Assembly: GCA_951802195.1 (NCBI GenBank)
Contig: OX637624.1
Coordinates: forward strand, 1,411,656-1,475,655
DNA length: 64,000 bases
Direction: 5' to 3'
Origin: Tausonia pullulans
Taxonomy: Eukaryota; Basidiomycota; Tremellomycetes; Cystofilobasidiales; Mrakiaceae
The translations under genes were made by a program, and so were the position numbers. Shown here piece by piece: positions 46,971 to 57,228 of the stretch. A model generated the notes under the pieces. It worked only from the letters and a program-made list of their open reading frames with translations, was not told where the DNA came from and ran no database searches. Each line of letters opens with the position of its first letter. Within the stretch, counting starts at the first letter, position 1.

Positions 46971-48072
46971 ATGGCCAATGACGCACTGAACATCAACCGT
47001 CCCAACGCGGACATCACCATCAACACCCACGGCTCGAACTGGCTATGGGCGGCCTTCGCCATCTTCCTCCTCGTCGACCTTGTTGTCATCGGTTGGACCT
47101 GGAGCCTCAGGAAGGGAAGGAGGGCGTTGCATCACTTGGCCATCTTCATCTTGACGACCGGCGCGATCGTGAGTCCTCAGCTCTTGTCGACTGAGTGGCG
47201 AGTTTTGATGGCGCGATAGGATGGCTGACCTTGATCCTCTTCCGTTTCTGACGACAGGCATACTTCGCTTGGGCATCGGGTCTAGGTCAGACTCCGATCC
47301 AGACAGAGTTCCGTGGTACCCGCACACGTAGCATCTGGTACCTCAAATACATCTGTAAGTTCTCTTCCCATCAATGTTCGCCACCTCCCACTTTCAGTTC
47401 AGTGTACTAACACCGTCACCGTCACTCCCTCCTCCCTCGTACCCAGTCTACACCATCGCCTGGCCAAGCTTGATCCTCGAAGTCCTCCTCATGTCTGGTT
47501 TCGCCCTCTCCGACGTAATCTCCACCATGTTCTTCGCCATCGTCATGTCCGTCACCTTCCTCATCGGAGCCCTCGTCCGATCTTCCTACAAATGGGGATT
47601 CTACGCTTTCGCCTGCGCGGCCCTCGTATACATCTGGTTCGTCCTCCTTGGTCCCGCCAGGCGATCGGCAGGAGTGCTCGGACTCGACTTCAAGAAGTCC
47701 TACACCGCCTCGGCCGCGTGGATCTCGTTCATGTTCCTCCTCTACCCGATCGCATGGGGTCTCTGCGAGGGCGGCAACCAGATCAGTCCAGACTCCGAAG
47801 CGGCGTTCTTCGGTGTCATCGACGTCCTCCTCATGCCCTTTTTCCTCCCCGTCCACCTGTTCATGGTCTCACGTCTCGACTACACAAAGATGCAGCTCCA
47901 GAGCGGAAAGTTCTCAGAGGCGGCGACCATTGGCGGGTCTACTGGAACGTCCACTGGAGACCATGGCGACGCCCAGGTGAACAATTTACACACCAAGAAC
48001 AGGGTGGCTGACTCGACAGGTACTCAGCCGAGGATGTCAGAGGCCACGGTCGTACAGCCTCAGACGGTCTAG
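46971..48072 (+). CDS. Opsin-related membrane protein (HSP30/MRH1/YRO2 type)
   Basis: Three exons. Start MANDALNINRPNADI. Seven hydrophobic helices can be counted: WLWAAFAIFLLVDLVVIGWT, HHLAIFILTTGAIAYFAWA, YLKYIFYTIAWPSLILEVLL, ISTMFFAIVMSVTFLIGALV, WGFYAFACAALVYIWFVLL, WISFMFLLYPIAWGLCEGG, and FGVIDVLLMPFFLPVHLFMV. This is the microbial-rhodopsin fold. In helix seven the retinal-binding lysine position (LDVSAK in bacteriorhodopsin) is IDVLLM, so Lys is replaced by Met. The helix-three proton acceptor Asp (after R/K-Y) is Phe. It is therefore an opsin-related protein that should not bind retinal, like yeast Hsp30 and Mrh1, which act at the plasma membrane under stress. The tail is Ser/Thr/Gln-rich and ends QPQTV. 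Confidence 0.88.
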
Positions 48073-48677
48073 ACACGTCCGATGGGTCTGGAGCACTGGA
48101 ATTCCTTACCAATTGACGACGACAACTGTTCATTTGCGGGTGCTCAGGCTATCCCCACGCTACGCCTCTACTGTATCGGTTAGATCCCATTCTCAATTCT
48201 CCCTCAATACCCCCTAAACTTAGCACCGCTCAATATCTTCGTGACTTGGCTCGATCGTCCCTATATAACTTTGCCCTGTCTTTTCGCCGATAAACTGACA
48301 GGATTCATGGCTGTCTTTCTTCTTTGTTGACTTTTATACTGACTTCATCGCTTTGGCTGTGGGAATGGATAGCTACCTGGTAGATCTTGCCAGTTTGGGT
48401 TACTCCGCTCTTCACTTCCGCAGAACTTTGGGCTGATGGATTCAATGGACGTTAGCCTTACGAAAAAGACTTCCTTCATTAAACGCCATCTTCCTGCAGT
48501 TCGTATCGGCTCTCGAGTTCGGCGTCGAGACGTGCTGTCTCTGTGAGAAGGAGGAGAGGAAGAGGCATAGCGACCCCATCCCGACGCCTGATCATCTTGA
48601 GGAAACATTGGGCAATGAGGAAAATTGCCGTGCTGAGGACGCCTAGTGGACTTCTTCAAGTCACTCTGAGGAGGAAG
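48073..48677. other. 3' flank of opsin-related gene
   Basis: About 600 bp of unremarkable lower-GC sequence between the stop codon and the next LTR copy. No gene seen. Confidence 0.5.
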
Positions 48678-49066
48678 TGTTAGGATTGACCCAAGGATCA
48701 TGAGCAAAGGAAGATGGGTGAGGAGAGGAAACTGCAGAGGTTGGAGGTGACACAGGCTCGGTTCAAGGTCTTGAAATATGTCGGGTCCAAATGTTAGTCA
48801 GAGTGCAGAACAAAGTCTATGATGAATTGAGCGTTTCATGGACGAGAGGTAAGAACAACGGAGGGGATGAGAAGGGTGAAAACGCAAAGAGTGTAAGGCA
48901 GATGACGAATAAAAAGATAGGAAAGGGTAATGAGACAAGGAGCGTGAGCCAATGTGGCGAAATAATGGTCTAAGATGAGGAATGCGGAGCAAGCAAGGAG
49001 AAGGCTACACAGGCACTCAGTCAGCCAGGCGCAGAACCAAGGTGGCAAGTCCGTGAGATCCTGACA
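48678..49066 (+). mobile_element. solo LTR (copy 2)
   Basis: A 389-bp copy running from TGTTAGGATTGACCCAAGG to GAGATCCTGACA, with the internal block tagtcagagtgcagaaca. Ends are TG...CA. Flanking 5-mers (ggaag / cagga) do not match, so the target duplication has been lost or the copy recombined. It abuts an oppositely oriented copy. Confidence 0.8.
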
Positions 49067-49759
49067 CAGGATCTCCCGGATCACCCGGACTTATCACCTC
49101 GGCCCTGCACCTGGCCAACTCTGCGCCGGTGTAGCTTTTACCTTGCTCCCTCAGCATTTCCGTGTCTTGTCCCATTTGTTACACCTACCTTGCTCTCGGG
49201 TCCTTCCCATGCCCCCTTGTTTTCACCCCCGTCCATAAAACGCGCAGTTCATCGTACTTCTGTTCTACACTCTGACGATCATTTGAATTCGACAAACTTG
49301 CCCGTGTGCCTTTGCCAGTACCTTAGTCGACTCCTCCATCTACCCTTCCTTCTCACCCTTGCTACTCAACCCTTGACCCTTGAGCCAACTTGTCAGGATC
49401 TTACGGTTCACTACATAGGCTCTGCGCTTATGTGGCTGCAGAATCTCGCGGACCCGCCACCTCGGCTCCTCGTCTGTGTAGCATCGCCCTTAATTGCTCA
49501 GCTTCCATATTTTTAGCCTCTCTTCAGCCACACTGTCACACACTCTTTGTTTTCTCACCATTAGCCCATAAGACACTCTGTTCATCGTACATTTTGTTCT
49601 ACACTCTGACTACCATTTGGATTCGAAGAACCTGCCCAAGACCTCGAAGCGAGCCTGTGTCACTGCCATCACTTCAGTCTACTACTCCACCTACGCCCCC
49701 TACCCTACGTCATCTTTAGCCCTTGACCCTTGGGCCAATCCTAACACAACTCTAACGGA
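49067..49759 (-). mobile_element. solo LTR, old inverted copy interrupted by a younger one (copy 3)
   Basis: Reverse-oriented, diverged family member. It starts with caggatctcccgg against copy 2, contains the reverse of the internal block (gttctacactctgacgatca near 49261-49282), and reads gacccttgagccaact at 49375-49390. The rest of its end (ctaacg) resumes at 49753, after the younger copy inserted at 49391-49747. Copies 2 and 3 form a tail-to-tail inverted pair. Confidence 0.65.
49391..49747 (-). mobile_element. solo LTR with 5-bp target duplication CAACT (copy 4)
   Basis: A 357-bp reverse copy with ends TGTCAGGATC...GGGCCAATCCTAACA, that is TG...CA with short inverted terminal repeats. It is flanked by CAACT on both sides (49386-49390 and 49748-49752). 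The exact 5-bp duplication and TG/CA ends are the signature of LTR-retrotransposon integration followed by LTR-LTR recombination. It is nested inside copy 3. Confidence 0.85.
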
Positions 49760-50103
49760 GGGTGGGAACGGGCGTCGCATCCTGCCTCATGCGCCGCCCT
49801 CATTGTCTCATCTTTCGCAAGGGATGATTGCTGATAGCGCCTGCCTTCTGACACCCTTACACCCAACATCTCCCTTCACCCTGCAGCGATGTCGAAGATG
49901 CCAAGCGGCGGTACGTCCTCGGTGTCCTTGCGTGTTTGGCTCAGTTTTGGCTTGGGACCGATGGACGTCTGTCTCCTTCCGAGACCCTGCAGCGTCAGCC
50001 GGAGCTATACCGGCGCAAAGCGCCATATCTGCCCAAGCAGAGCCGTCTCAGCCCCCCACCCCAGCTTCTCCTCGCCCGGCCGAACTCGTGGACCGCGCAG
50101 GAG
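49760..50103. other. upstream flank of WD40 gene
   Basis: 344 bp that may include a first exon of the WD40 gene. An ATG at 49889 gives MSKMPSG, followed by a good donor (gtacgt, 49911) and an acceptor (accctgcag, 49993). The joined frame is Ala/Pro-rich but stops at about 50109, out of frame with the WD40 exons, so I did not use it. Confidence 0.4.
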
Positions 50104-51565
50104 ATGGCTGAGGGCCGCAAGTTCGTTCTCGAGCACAACTTCGCCTCACCAACCGACGGCTCGCCGCCGACCTACCCCCTCGGCGGTCCGCAAGTTTGGG
50201 GCTTGGAGGCCACTTCGCTCGTGTTGGATGATGAGCCGAATGGTCTCACACTCAGTCCGGACGGCACGATGCTCGCGATCGGTACAACCAAAGGCGTCTT
50301 GCTCGCCGTGCCGACGCTCGAGAAGGTTGGATTCGCACACACGCTTGCCCCGATCCAGACAGTCAGTTTCTCGCCGAACGGCGAAGCACTCGCCGCATCG
50401 TGTGAGATGCGGGCTGGAAAACGTCTGAGCGAGTGGGTCCGTTCAGTTACGTACGCTGTTGAACCTGCCACTCTCTTCTCCCTCAATCGGCGGCGATGCT
50501 GCGCCGGGACAAGGCGGCTACGACTGCATCGTCATAGACGCCGTCGAGACTATCATCATCGGTCTGCAACGCTCAGTCGGCTGGTCTTTGGAGGAGGCGG
50601 CTTCCTCGTCGTCCGAGCTCCACGCGCTTGTCAGTAAGGCTGTTCGCTCTGCCGCCCACAAGCGCGATATTCGGACGCATAAACTCGTCGAAGGGGGTTC
50701 CTTCGGCTATTGGGATTCTCTCTTCAGCCCGAACATTTTGCAAGTCCTCGTATCAGGCAGGTGGAACGGGAGGACCAGGACGTCATCCGCATCGTCGACG
50801 TCGCGTCCAAGGAGGTTGCGCAAGAGCTCAAGGGCCACACAGACTCGGTCATGTACGCCTATTTCAGTCCTGACGGCAGCCTTATTGCCACGGCCTGCTG
50901 GGACGATTCGGTGCGCATCTGGGTGACCAGAACCAGCAAATGCTTGCACCGTCTCGCCCCGCCCGTTGAGGAGCACCAGCAGCTTTGGGATGCGGCCTTC
51001 TCGCCCGATGGCTCCTTTATCACCGTCGGCTCGGGCAACGAGCACGTGTACGTCTGGGATGTCTCGACCGGCGAGCTCGTGCATAAGATCGGTGGTTTCC
51101 ATAACTGGATTCGCTCGCTCGCATTTGCGCCAGATGGGCGGTCGCTCGCTGCCGGCGGGGGCTCGGGCACTTTCCGCATCTTTGACGTCGAGAGCGGCGA
51201 GTGTCGGCAGTACTGGCAGAGCGGGGACGCAAACGAGGACCATCCGAGCATTTACAAGTGCGAGGTAAGAAACGTACAATGGTCGAAGGACGCGGGAGGG
51301 TCGCCTTCGGGCAGACGGACGGGAGGATGGTCGTCTACGAGGAGGCGAGCAATCGCATCTGGTGCGTCACCTTCTTCTGTACACCTGTACAGTTCACTGA
51401 CAAGGCGGTTCTCTCGCTCGCGGGGACAGGGAGATGGAGCAAGGCCCGCCTGGCCCAGAACGAGTGTCCGGCTATGGGTCAACCATCATCTCGCCTGACG
51501 GCAAGCTCGTCTTCCAGTCCACCCATTCGTCCAAGACGGTCCGCGTTTGGCGGCTTGGCGACTGA
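50104..51565 (+). CDS. WD40-repeat protein, exon structure uncertain
   Basis: Spliced CDS of a beta-propeller protein. The chosen start is MAEGRKFVLEHNF. WD-type blades are clear: NGLTLSPDGTMLAIGTTKG, TVSFSPNGEALAASCE, then KGHTDSVMYAYFSPDGSLIA with DDSVRIWVTRTSKCL, WDAAFSPDGSFITVGS with HVYVWDVSTGELVHK, and IRSLAFAPDGRSLAAGG with FRIFDVESGECRQYW. The last blade is STIISPDGKLVFQSTH to VRVWRLGD. The intron from about 50632 (GTCAGTAAGG) to 50728 (ctcttcag) joins cleanly to PEHFASPRIRQ. The segment at 50440-50600 has no frame that convincingly continues the propeller. The gene may have an unusual exon there or may be decaying. Function unknown; it lies between LTR copies. Confidence 0.65.
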
Positions 51566-51604
51566 GCGCACACGCTTCCCCTGGTCGCCGCCACGCCCTT
51601 TCTT

Positions 51605-51910
51605 TTTAAAATCGGCTCAAGGGTCAAGGGCCGAGGAGGATGGGTGAGAAGAGTGGCGTAGATGGAGCTGTAAACTGATGCTGGCAATGTTACAGGCTCG
51701 CTTCGAGGTCTTGAGCAGGTTTGTCGAATCCAAATGATAGTCTGAGTGCAGAACAAAATCTACGATGAACTGAGCATTGTATGGGCCAAGGGCGAGAAAA
51801 TGAGTATGGGACAGTGTGGCTGAAAAGAGGCGAAGATATGGGAGTCGAGCAAGCAAGGGCGATGCTACGCAGGCGCGGAGCCGAGGTGGCGGGCCCGCGA
51901 GGTTCTGGTA
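51605..51910 (+). mobile_element. solo LTR, eroded copy (copy 5)
   Basis: Diverged and 5'-eroded copy: it starts near ggctcaagggtcaaggg, has atgatagtctgagtgcagaa at 51735-51754, and ends near gcgaggttctggta. Many substitutions against copies 7 and 9 suggest it is old. It starts 40 bp after the WD40 stop. Confidence 0.65.
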
Positions 51911-52779
51911 GCCAGATAGACGCGGAAGCTATGTGATGATCCGTAAGGTCCTGACACGATGGCTCAGGGAGCGGAAATTCGAGGCGGCGGACGAGGCGGC
52001 CATGTTGATGGAAGTGCTGCAGAGTGTGGAGAAAAGTGTGGTTCGCCGCGTAAGACTAGCTCGGCGGGCTTTGAATGTTGGGTGTTGTTTTGCAGGAGGA
52101 GAGACGGGAATTTTTGAGGTGGTGAGATTTGGTGGAGTTGGAAAAGCGTTTGATGTCGACGGGGTATAGTGTGTGGATCAGGGAGTGGCGTGCAGCTGTC
52201 GCTAAGGGACCAAACAGGAAAGCGCGCTAGCGCCCCACCCCAGAGATCGGAAGGCAGGCAGGGACAGCCCGCTGGTCCGGGCCTGTCCGGGCCTTCTGCA
52301 TCGGCCCTCCCGTCCGTTCGCACTCCCGTGCGGTGCCCTGTGCTTTGCCGCCCCGCGCCAACTGCCGGGAGACTGAGGCAAACGCAACTAGAGGGGGAAC
52401 AGGGCCGAATAGGTAGCTTCAGCTGCTGATCAACATTTGATTGGACTTCAATCAATGTCTACTTCGACTTCGGCGTTGAAGCAGTAATGCTGACGGCCAA
52501 TCATGGAATGGCTGTTTCAATGGCGAGCCCCTGATGCAACACTCATGACGACGGCCGCTGTCCTTGCAGCACGCCCCATTGGTTACCCCCCGCGGACCGC
52601 TCGCATCTCCACACTTGGCTCAACTAACGCCCCACCACAAGTGGACCACGTCTCAAATCCGACGCCCGCCGCCCTCAGGCATTCATTCTTTTGGCCCCAA
52701 ACCGTGACGGAGCAATCATTGAGAGCGACCGCAAGCTCCTACATCCCACCATCCACCGTCCTCTCCTGTCAGCGACATT
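51911..52779. other. intergenic, upstream of BIO2
   Basis: 870 bp with no convincing gene. A segment with repeated ccgggcctgtccgggcc-like sequence occurs near 52275-52295. The BIO2 promoter presumably lies at its right end; no TATA box is clear. Confidence 0.45.
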
Positions 52780-54110
52780 ATGGCCTTCTCCCTCCTCCCC
52801 CGACGAGCTGCCGCCTGCTCGTTGCGCACCTCGTCATGCGCCAGCGTCCGCGCCTTCAGCACTCCCGTCAACGACTCGTTCGACCCCATCACCGCCTCGC
52901 CGTCGCCGCCGCCAGAAGCTGGCACCGGCGGCAACGCCATGCGTAACGCTGTCAATGCCACCGCGCCCCGCTACGACTGGACCAGAGATGAGATCCGCGA
53001 GATCTACAACACGCCTCTCATGGAGCTGGCCTTCCAATCTGTACGCCTGTCGCCTGTCTCATGACAATCACAAGCACACTTGCTGACGAGCATGGGTTGC
53101 TCTAGGCCACATTGCACCGCCGCTTCCACCGGACGTCCGCCATCCAGATGTGCACCCTCATGAACATCAAGACGGGTGGCTGCAGTGAAGACTGCTCCTA
53201 CTGCTCTCAATCCTCTCGCCACAACACCGGCCTCAAGGCCACCAAGATGTCTCCCGTCGACGAGGTGCTCAACGCCGCCCGCATCGCCAAGGGCAACGGC
53301 AGCACGCGATTCTGCATGGGCGCTGCGTGGCGCGACATGCGCGGCCGAAAGACCAGCCTCAAGAACGTCAAGGCCATGGTGTCGGGCATCCGTGAGATGG
53401 ACATGGAAGTCTGCGTCACCCTAGGCATGATCGACCAAGACCAAGCTGAAGACCTCGCCTCGGCCGGCCTGACCGCCTACAACCACAACCTCGATACTTC
53501 GCGCGAGTACTACCCAAGCGTCATCACCACCCGTACCTACGACGAGCGCATCTCGACGCTGAGCAACGTGCGCAAGGCTGGCATCAACGTGTGCTCTGGC
53601 GGAATCTTGGGTCTGGGCGAGAAGCCCGAGGATCACGTGGGTCTTATCCACACCGTTTCCACGCTCCCTGAGCACCCGGAGTCCTTCCCCGTCAATGCCT
53701 TGGTGCCTATCAAGGGCACACCGCTGGGCGACAAGCTGCCGGCCGGAAAGCGTCCTATCCCCTTTGACGCCATCCTCCGCACCATCGCTACCGCACGTCT
53801 CACCATGCCGGCGACCATTATCCGCATCGCCGCCGGTCGCACCACCATGAGCGAGGCCGAGCAGATCTTGTGCTTCTCCGCCGGCGCCAACGCCGTCTTC
53901 ACTGGCGAGAAGATGTTGACGACCGACGCCGTGGGCTGGGACGCCGACAGGGAAATGTTCGCCAAGTACGGCCTCGTACCCATGAAGAGCTTTGAGCGGG
54001 GCGGGCTGCGCGAGACCAAGTGGTCGCAGATCACAGCCAAAGTGAATGACGAGTTTGCCCCGCCCGCCGAGGCTGCTGCTCCGGCTTCTCCCTCTGCTCA
54101 GAGTGTGTGA
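52780..54110 (+). CDS. BIO2: Biotin synthase (radical SAM), mitochondrial
   Basis: Two exons with one short intron (about 53041-53105). The enzyme inserts sulfur into dethiobiotin, the last step of biotin synthesis. The N-terminus (MAFSLLPRRAAACSLR...VRAFS) is Arg/Ser-rich like a mitochondrial presequence. The radical-SAM cluster motif CxxxCxxC is in TGGCSEDCSYCSQSSRH. Family motifs follow: FCMGAAWRD, MEVCVTLGMID, AYNHNLDTSREYYP, TTRTYDERISTL, NVCSGGILGLGE, FPVNALVPIKGTPL, and TIIRIAAGRTTMSE, which carries the Arg that helps bind the [2Fe-2S] cluster, then CFSAGANAVFTGEKMLTT. All key residues are intact, so it should be functional. It has far fewer introns than the left-hand genes and lies between LTR copies, which raises possible transfer. 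No BIO1/3/4 homolog is in the window. Confidence 0.95.
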
Positions 54111-54679
54111 GAGGCTTTGGAAACGTGTGATGATTATGTTTTTAAAATCTTTTTTGGGTTTCTTTCCACTTGACATTCGCACAAATCCTCGATGGCAATG
54201 GGACCTCGTCGACCACATGCCAGAGTGCCGTCCCAACTTCAGCCACCGCATTCGCCAGAACCACTTGCGGCAGAAAATTAACGTCGGAGTATGCATCCGC
54301 GAGCTCGGTACCAGGATGAAGCGGCCAAAATTGCCGTCCCGTCGCCGTATCACATCCCGCGCAACCGCCTTACGATCTCCGTACAGCGCAGGCGCAAGCA
54401 GCAGGTGTCTAGGATCCAAACGTCCCCGCCGCCGCTCGCCCACACCATCCTACATCCACACTCGTGCTCTCCCCGCCACACCAGCATCCCACCGACCCTC
54501 CACGAACAGCACCCCCCAGCACGCTCGCAACCCCCAGCCCATTCCCCCGCATCTATATTATCTCCCAAATTCCCTCATCTTCATCTACGGCCATAGGATA
54601 TCGGAAGCACCGCATCCCGTCCGATCTGTGCACTTAATCGGTATGTCGCCGAGTTAGTACCACGATGGGGAACCACGCG
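54111..54679. other. 3' flank of BIO2
   Basis: 570 bp with no convincing gene. The part from about 54400 to 54560 is C/A-rich low complexity. Confidence 0.5.
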
Positions 54680-54781
54680 TATTAGGATTGGTCTAAGAGT
54701 GAAGGGCTGAGCAGGATGGGTGAGAAGGGGAATAGGTGGAGTAGGGGACTGCAGTGCTGGCAGTGACACAGGCTCGCTTCG
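54680..54781 (+). mobile_element. truncated solo LTR fragment (copy 6)
   Basis: The first ~100 bp of an older family member: it begins TATTAGGATTGGTCTAAG and runs to cacaggctcgcttcg, where copy 7 starts. The remainder of the old copy is not found after copy 7, so the junction reflects recombination or deletion, not a simple nested insertion. Confidence 0.6.
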
Positions 54782-55239
54782 TGTTAGGATTGGCCCAAGG
54801 GTCAATGGCAGAGAAGATTGGGCGAGGAGAGGGGCGTTGTTGACGAAGTGTACTGAGAGCGGAGGTGGGTGATGAGATGGGACTGAAGTGGCGGAGGTGA
54901 CACGGGCTCGCTTAAGGGTCTTGGGCAAGTTTGTCGGGTCCAAATGATAGTCAGAGTGCAGAACAAACCTACGATGAAATGAGCGTTTTATGGATCAGGG
55001 GTAAGAACAAGGGAGGGGATGAGAAGTGCGAGAACGCAAAGAGTGTAGGACAGATGATGAAATAAAAGAGAAGAAAGCGCAATGAGACAAGGAGCGTGAG
55101 CCAATGTGGCGAAAGAATGGTCCAAGATGAGGGAATGTGGAGCAAGCAAGGGAAAGGCAGGCGCAGAGCTGAGGTGGCAAGTCTGCGAGATCCTGACACC
55201 GGCGCAGAGCTGAGGTGGCAAGTCCGCGAGATCCTGACA
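54782..55239 (+). mobile_element. solo LTR, young 458-bp copy (copy 7)
   Basis: Starts TGTTAGGATTGGCCC and ends GAGATCCTGACA. By eye it differs from copy 9 (60560-61017) only near the 3' end, so both are recent. Its last part carries a tandem duplication of about 40 bp (gcgcagagctgaggtggcaa occurs twice, at 55150 and 55202). No target duplication is present (cttcg on the left, tgaca on the right). Confidence 0.85.
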
Positions 55240-56020
55240 TGACAAGAGGGAGGAAGCAGCAGAAGCCAATCAGGACGATTTCAGGAGGGCATCCGTGAAG
55301 GAGATAAGAGAGGGAGCTCAGTTCAAACAGAGAGAAAGTTCTAATGATGAACGCGTCTTGCCGATCAAGAGCCAATGTGAGCGACGGCCTGGGATGGGCT
55401 AGGCAGACGAGGGGCGAGCAGAGGCAACATAGTCAGGTGGATAAGGCAGTCGGGGCCTGGCCCGAGACTCCTCAAAGGACATGCTGTTTTGGGAGACGAG
55501 TCGAGGCATGGCGGTCGAAGTCACGGAAGAAGCCGACGAACTGTATAACGGAATGGTGGAAATGGTTCAGACGTGAGTTTAGAGGCAAGGAACGTAACGG
55601 AAAAGGACTCATGAAGAATATCCACTCAGGTTCAGGTGCGGCGACAACAAGCAGCGTCGCCGAGAGCAGGCCGACTACTGTATACCGGCCCAGACGAAGG
55701 GACGAGGGTGTTAAGCCTGGGATAACAAGTCTCGGTCCTGTCGGCCCTCCTCCAAATGGGGTCTCTTTGAGGGGCGGGAGGGTGTTGTAGGAGGGTGTAC
55801 GCGGGACCAGATCGACGAGGAACGGCCGACGGGCGGCCTTGGAGCGGGCCAGGGCGATGTCCAGGCGGGTGAAAGATGAGATGAGGACAGCATGCATGAC
55901 TGAGGAGGAAAGGAAGAATATGTGAGCATCAAGAGGCGAGATTCAGAGGAGACTGGCCGCTGACAGATTAACATGACATCGGTGTTGATGACTGTCGGCG
56001 AGGTGAGGACAGCGTCAGCA
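55240..56020. other. region with possible downstream exons of the membrane protein
   Basis: The right half has minus-strand coding potential. From about 55990, VINTDVMLI can be spliced to MHAVLISSFTRLDIALARSK, then PRTPSYNTLPPLKETPFG and YTVVGLLSATLLVVAAPEPE, with a stop at 55472. This could be extra C-terminal exons of the gene at 56021-57228, but I could not find a donor in the required phase. The left half, next to copy 7, shows nothing. Confidence 0.35.
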
Positions 56021-57228
56021 TCAGCACTTTCGGAGAAACGGCGAAGTCTCGCTTAGGGAATATTCATCAAACTTGCTCAATCGGTCTGAAATGTCGTTGC
56101 CGTCATTGTTCTTCGACTTCAGCAGGGCGTCAGATGTAACCATCCAAACGAGGAGGGGCACGCCGAGTGTGAACAAGGACACGAGCGTGCATGAGCCAAG
56201 GAGCATGCCCATCAGGGAGTGTTCAACCGCATAGAGCCTTCGGTAGCCTGAGGCTCCGGTAAAGGCGAGGAAAAGCATGGGGAGAAACAGGAAGAACGAC
56301 CCGGGGTGAAGAAAGAGCGCCATGTAAGTAAGCAGTCCGCTAGGCAAGGAGGTGAATCCCAGGCTGCAAGACGACAGTGCCGTGGACAGGATCTGTGTAG
56401 AGCCTATGATGCTCTGTCAGAGAGGGCAGTGTGAGACGGGGCGAGAAGGTCGGCAACGCACGCCCCGTATGTGAGGAACGGATTTCATGCTTTAACCATT
56501 TCGACACGTGTCCTAGTAAAAGGCACTAAATCGGATCGCGAATGACCCAATTGCATGAGACTAAGTAGCCAAAGCGAAACAGGAGCGTAATCCTGACACC
56601 GTAGCGTTCCGCGCGACAGTTTCACGCGATCCGCCTACAAACCAAGAAAGGGCCTTGCCGATGGAATTGATCTGTGGGAACAACGTCAGCTGCTGGGCAA
56701 CATGAAGTACTCTTGTCACTCGGCGTTCAACTAACGCAGATAAAGGTAACCATACACTTCCAGACCAGATAACCCAGGCTCTCCCATTCCTGCCAGAATG
56801 AGATGAGCGTGGCGAGCATAAATGCGGGCACGACATGGGTAGCAATGGGACCCTCCATGGCGACGCCCTCCTTGTAGGTGTAGATGTTGAGTTTCGGCCA
56901 GGCAAAAAGTCGTCGTCCCTCTGCTCCTCTTACGACAGCCTCGGCCGTGCTTGACGAAAGCTTCTCGGTCGTCGCCGCTCCAAGCGCTTGCTCGAAGGAA
57001 TCTGCGACGGCTTCAGTTGCTGTAGAAGGCCTAGCAGCCTCACGAAGGGGGTCGTCCTCGTCGACGGCAGTGCAAATGGTCACCCATTCTGCGAGCGGAA
57101 GAGCGAGGATGAAGGCAAGCTGCAGGTCGAGGGGGGGAGCGAGCGAAACGTCAGCTGTGGAAGGGAGAGAGAGCGATTCGCATGCGCACCTGAGGTCCAG
57201 AAACAATACTGTACATCTGCCGGATCAT
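56021..57228 (-). CDS. Multi-pass membrane protein, unknown function
   Basis: Spliced minus-strand CDS. The start MIRQMYSIVSGPQ joins, across an intron (about 57120-57189), to LAFILALPLAEWVTICTAV. An acidic Ser/Thr/Ala-rich loop follows, then LFAWPKLNIYTYKEGVAMEG, HVVPAFMLATLISFWQEWE and, after a further intron, INSIGKALSWFVGGSRETVA. The C-terminal part has three hydrophobic stretches: LTYMALFLHPGSFFLFLPML, SLMGMLLGSCTLVSLFTLGV and VPLLVWMVTSD. The tail ends YSLSETSPFLRKC. No family motif is recognised. The C-terminal end is uncertain because the region downstream may hold more exons. It lies among solo LTRs, so it may be a subtelomere-specific gene. Confidence 0.55.
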
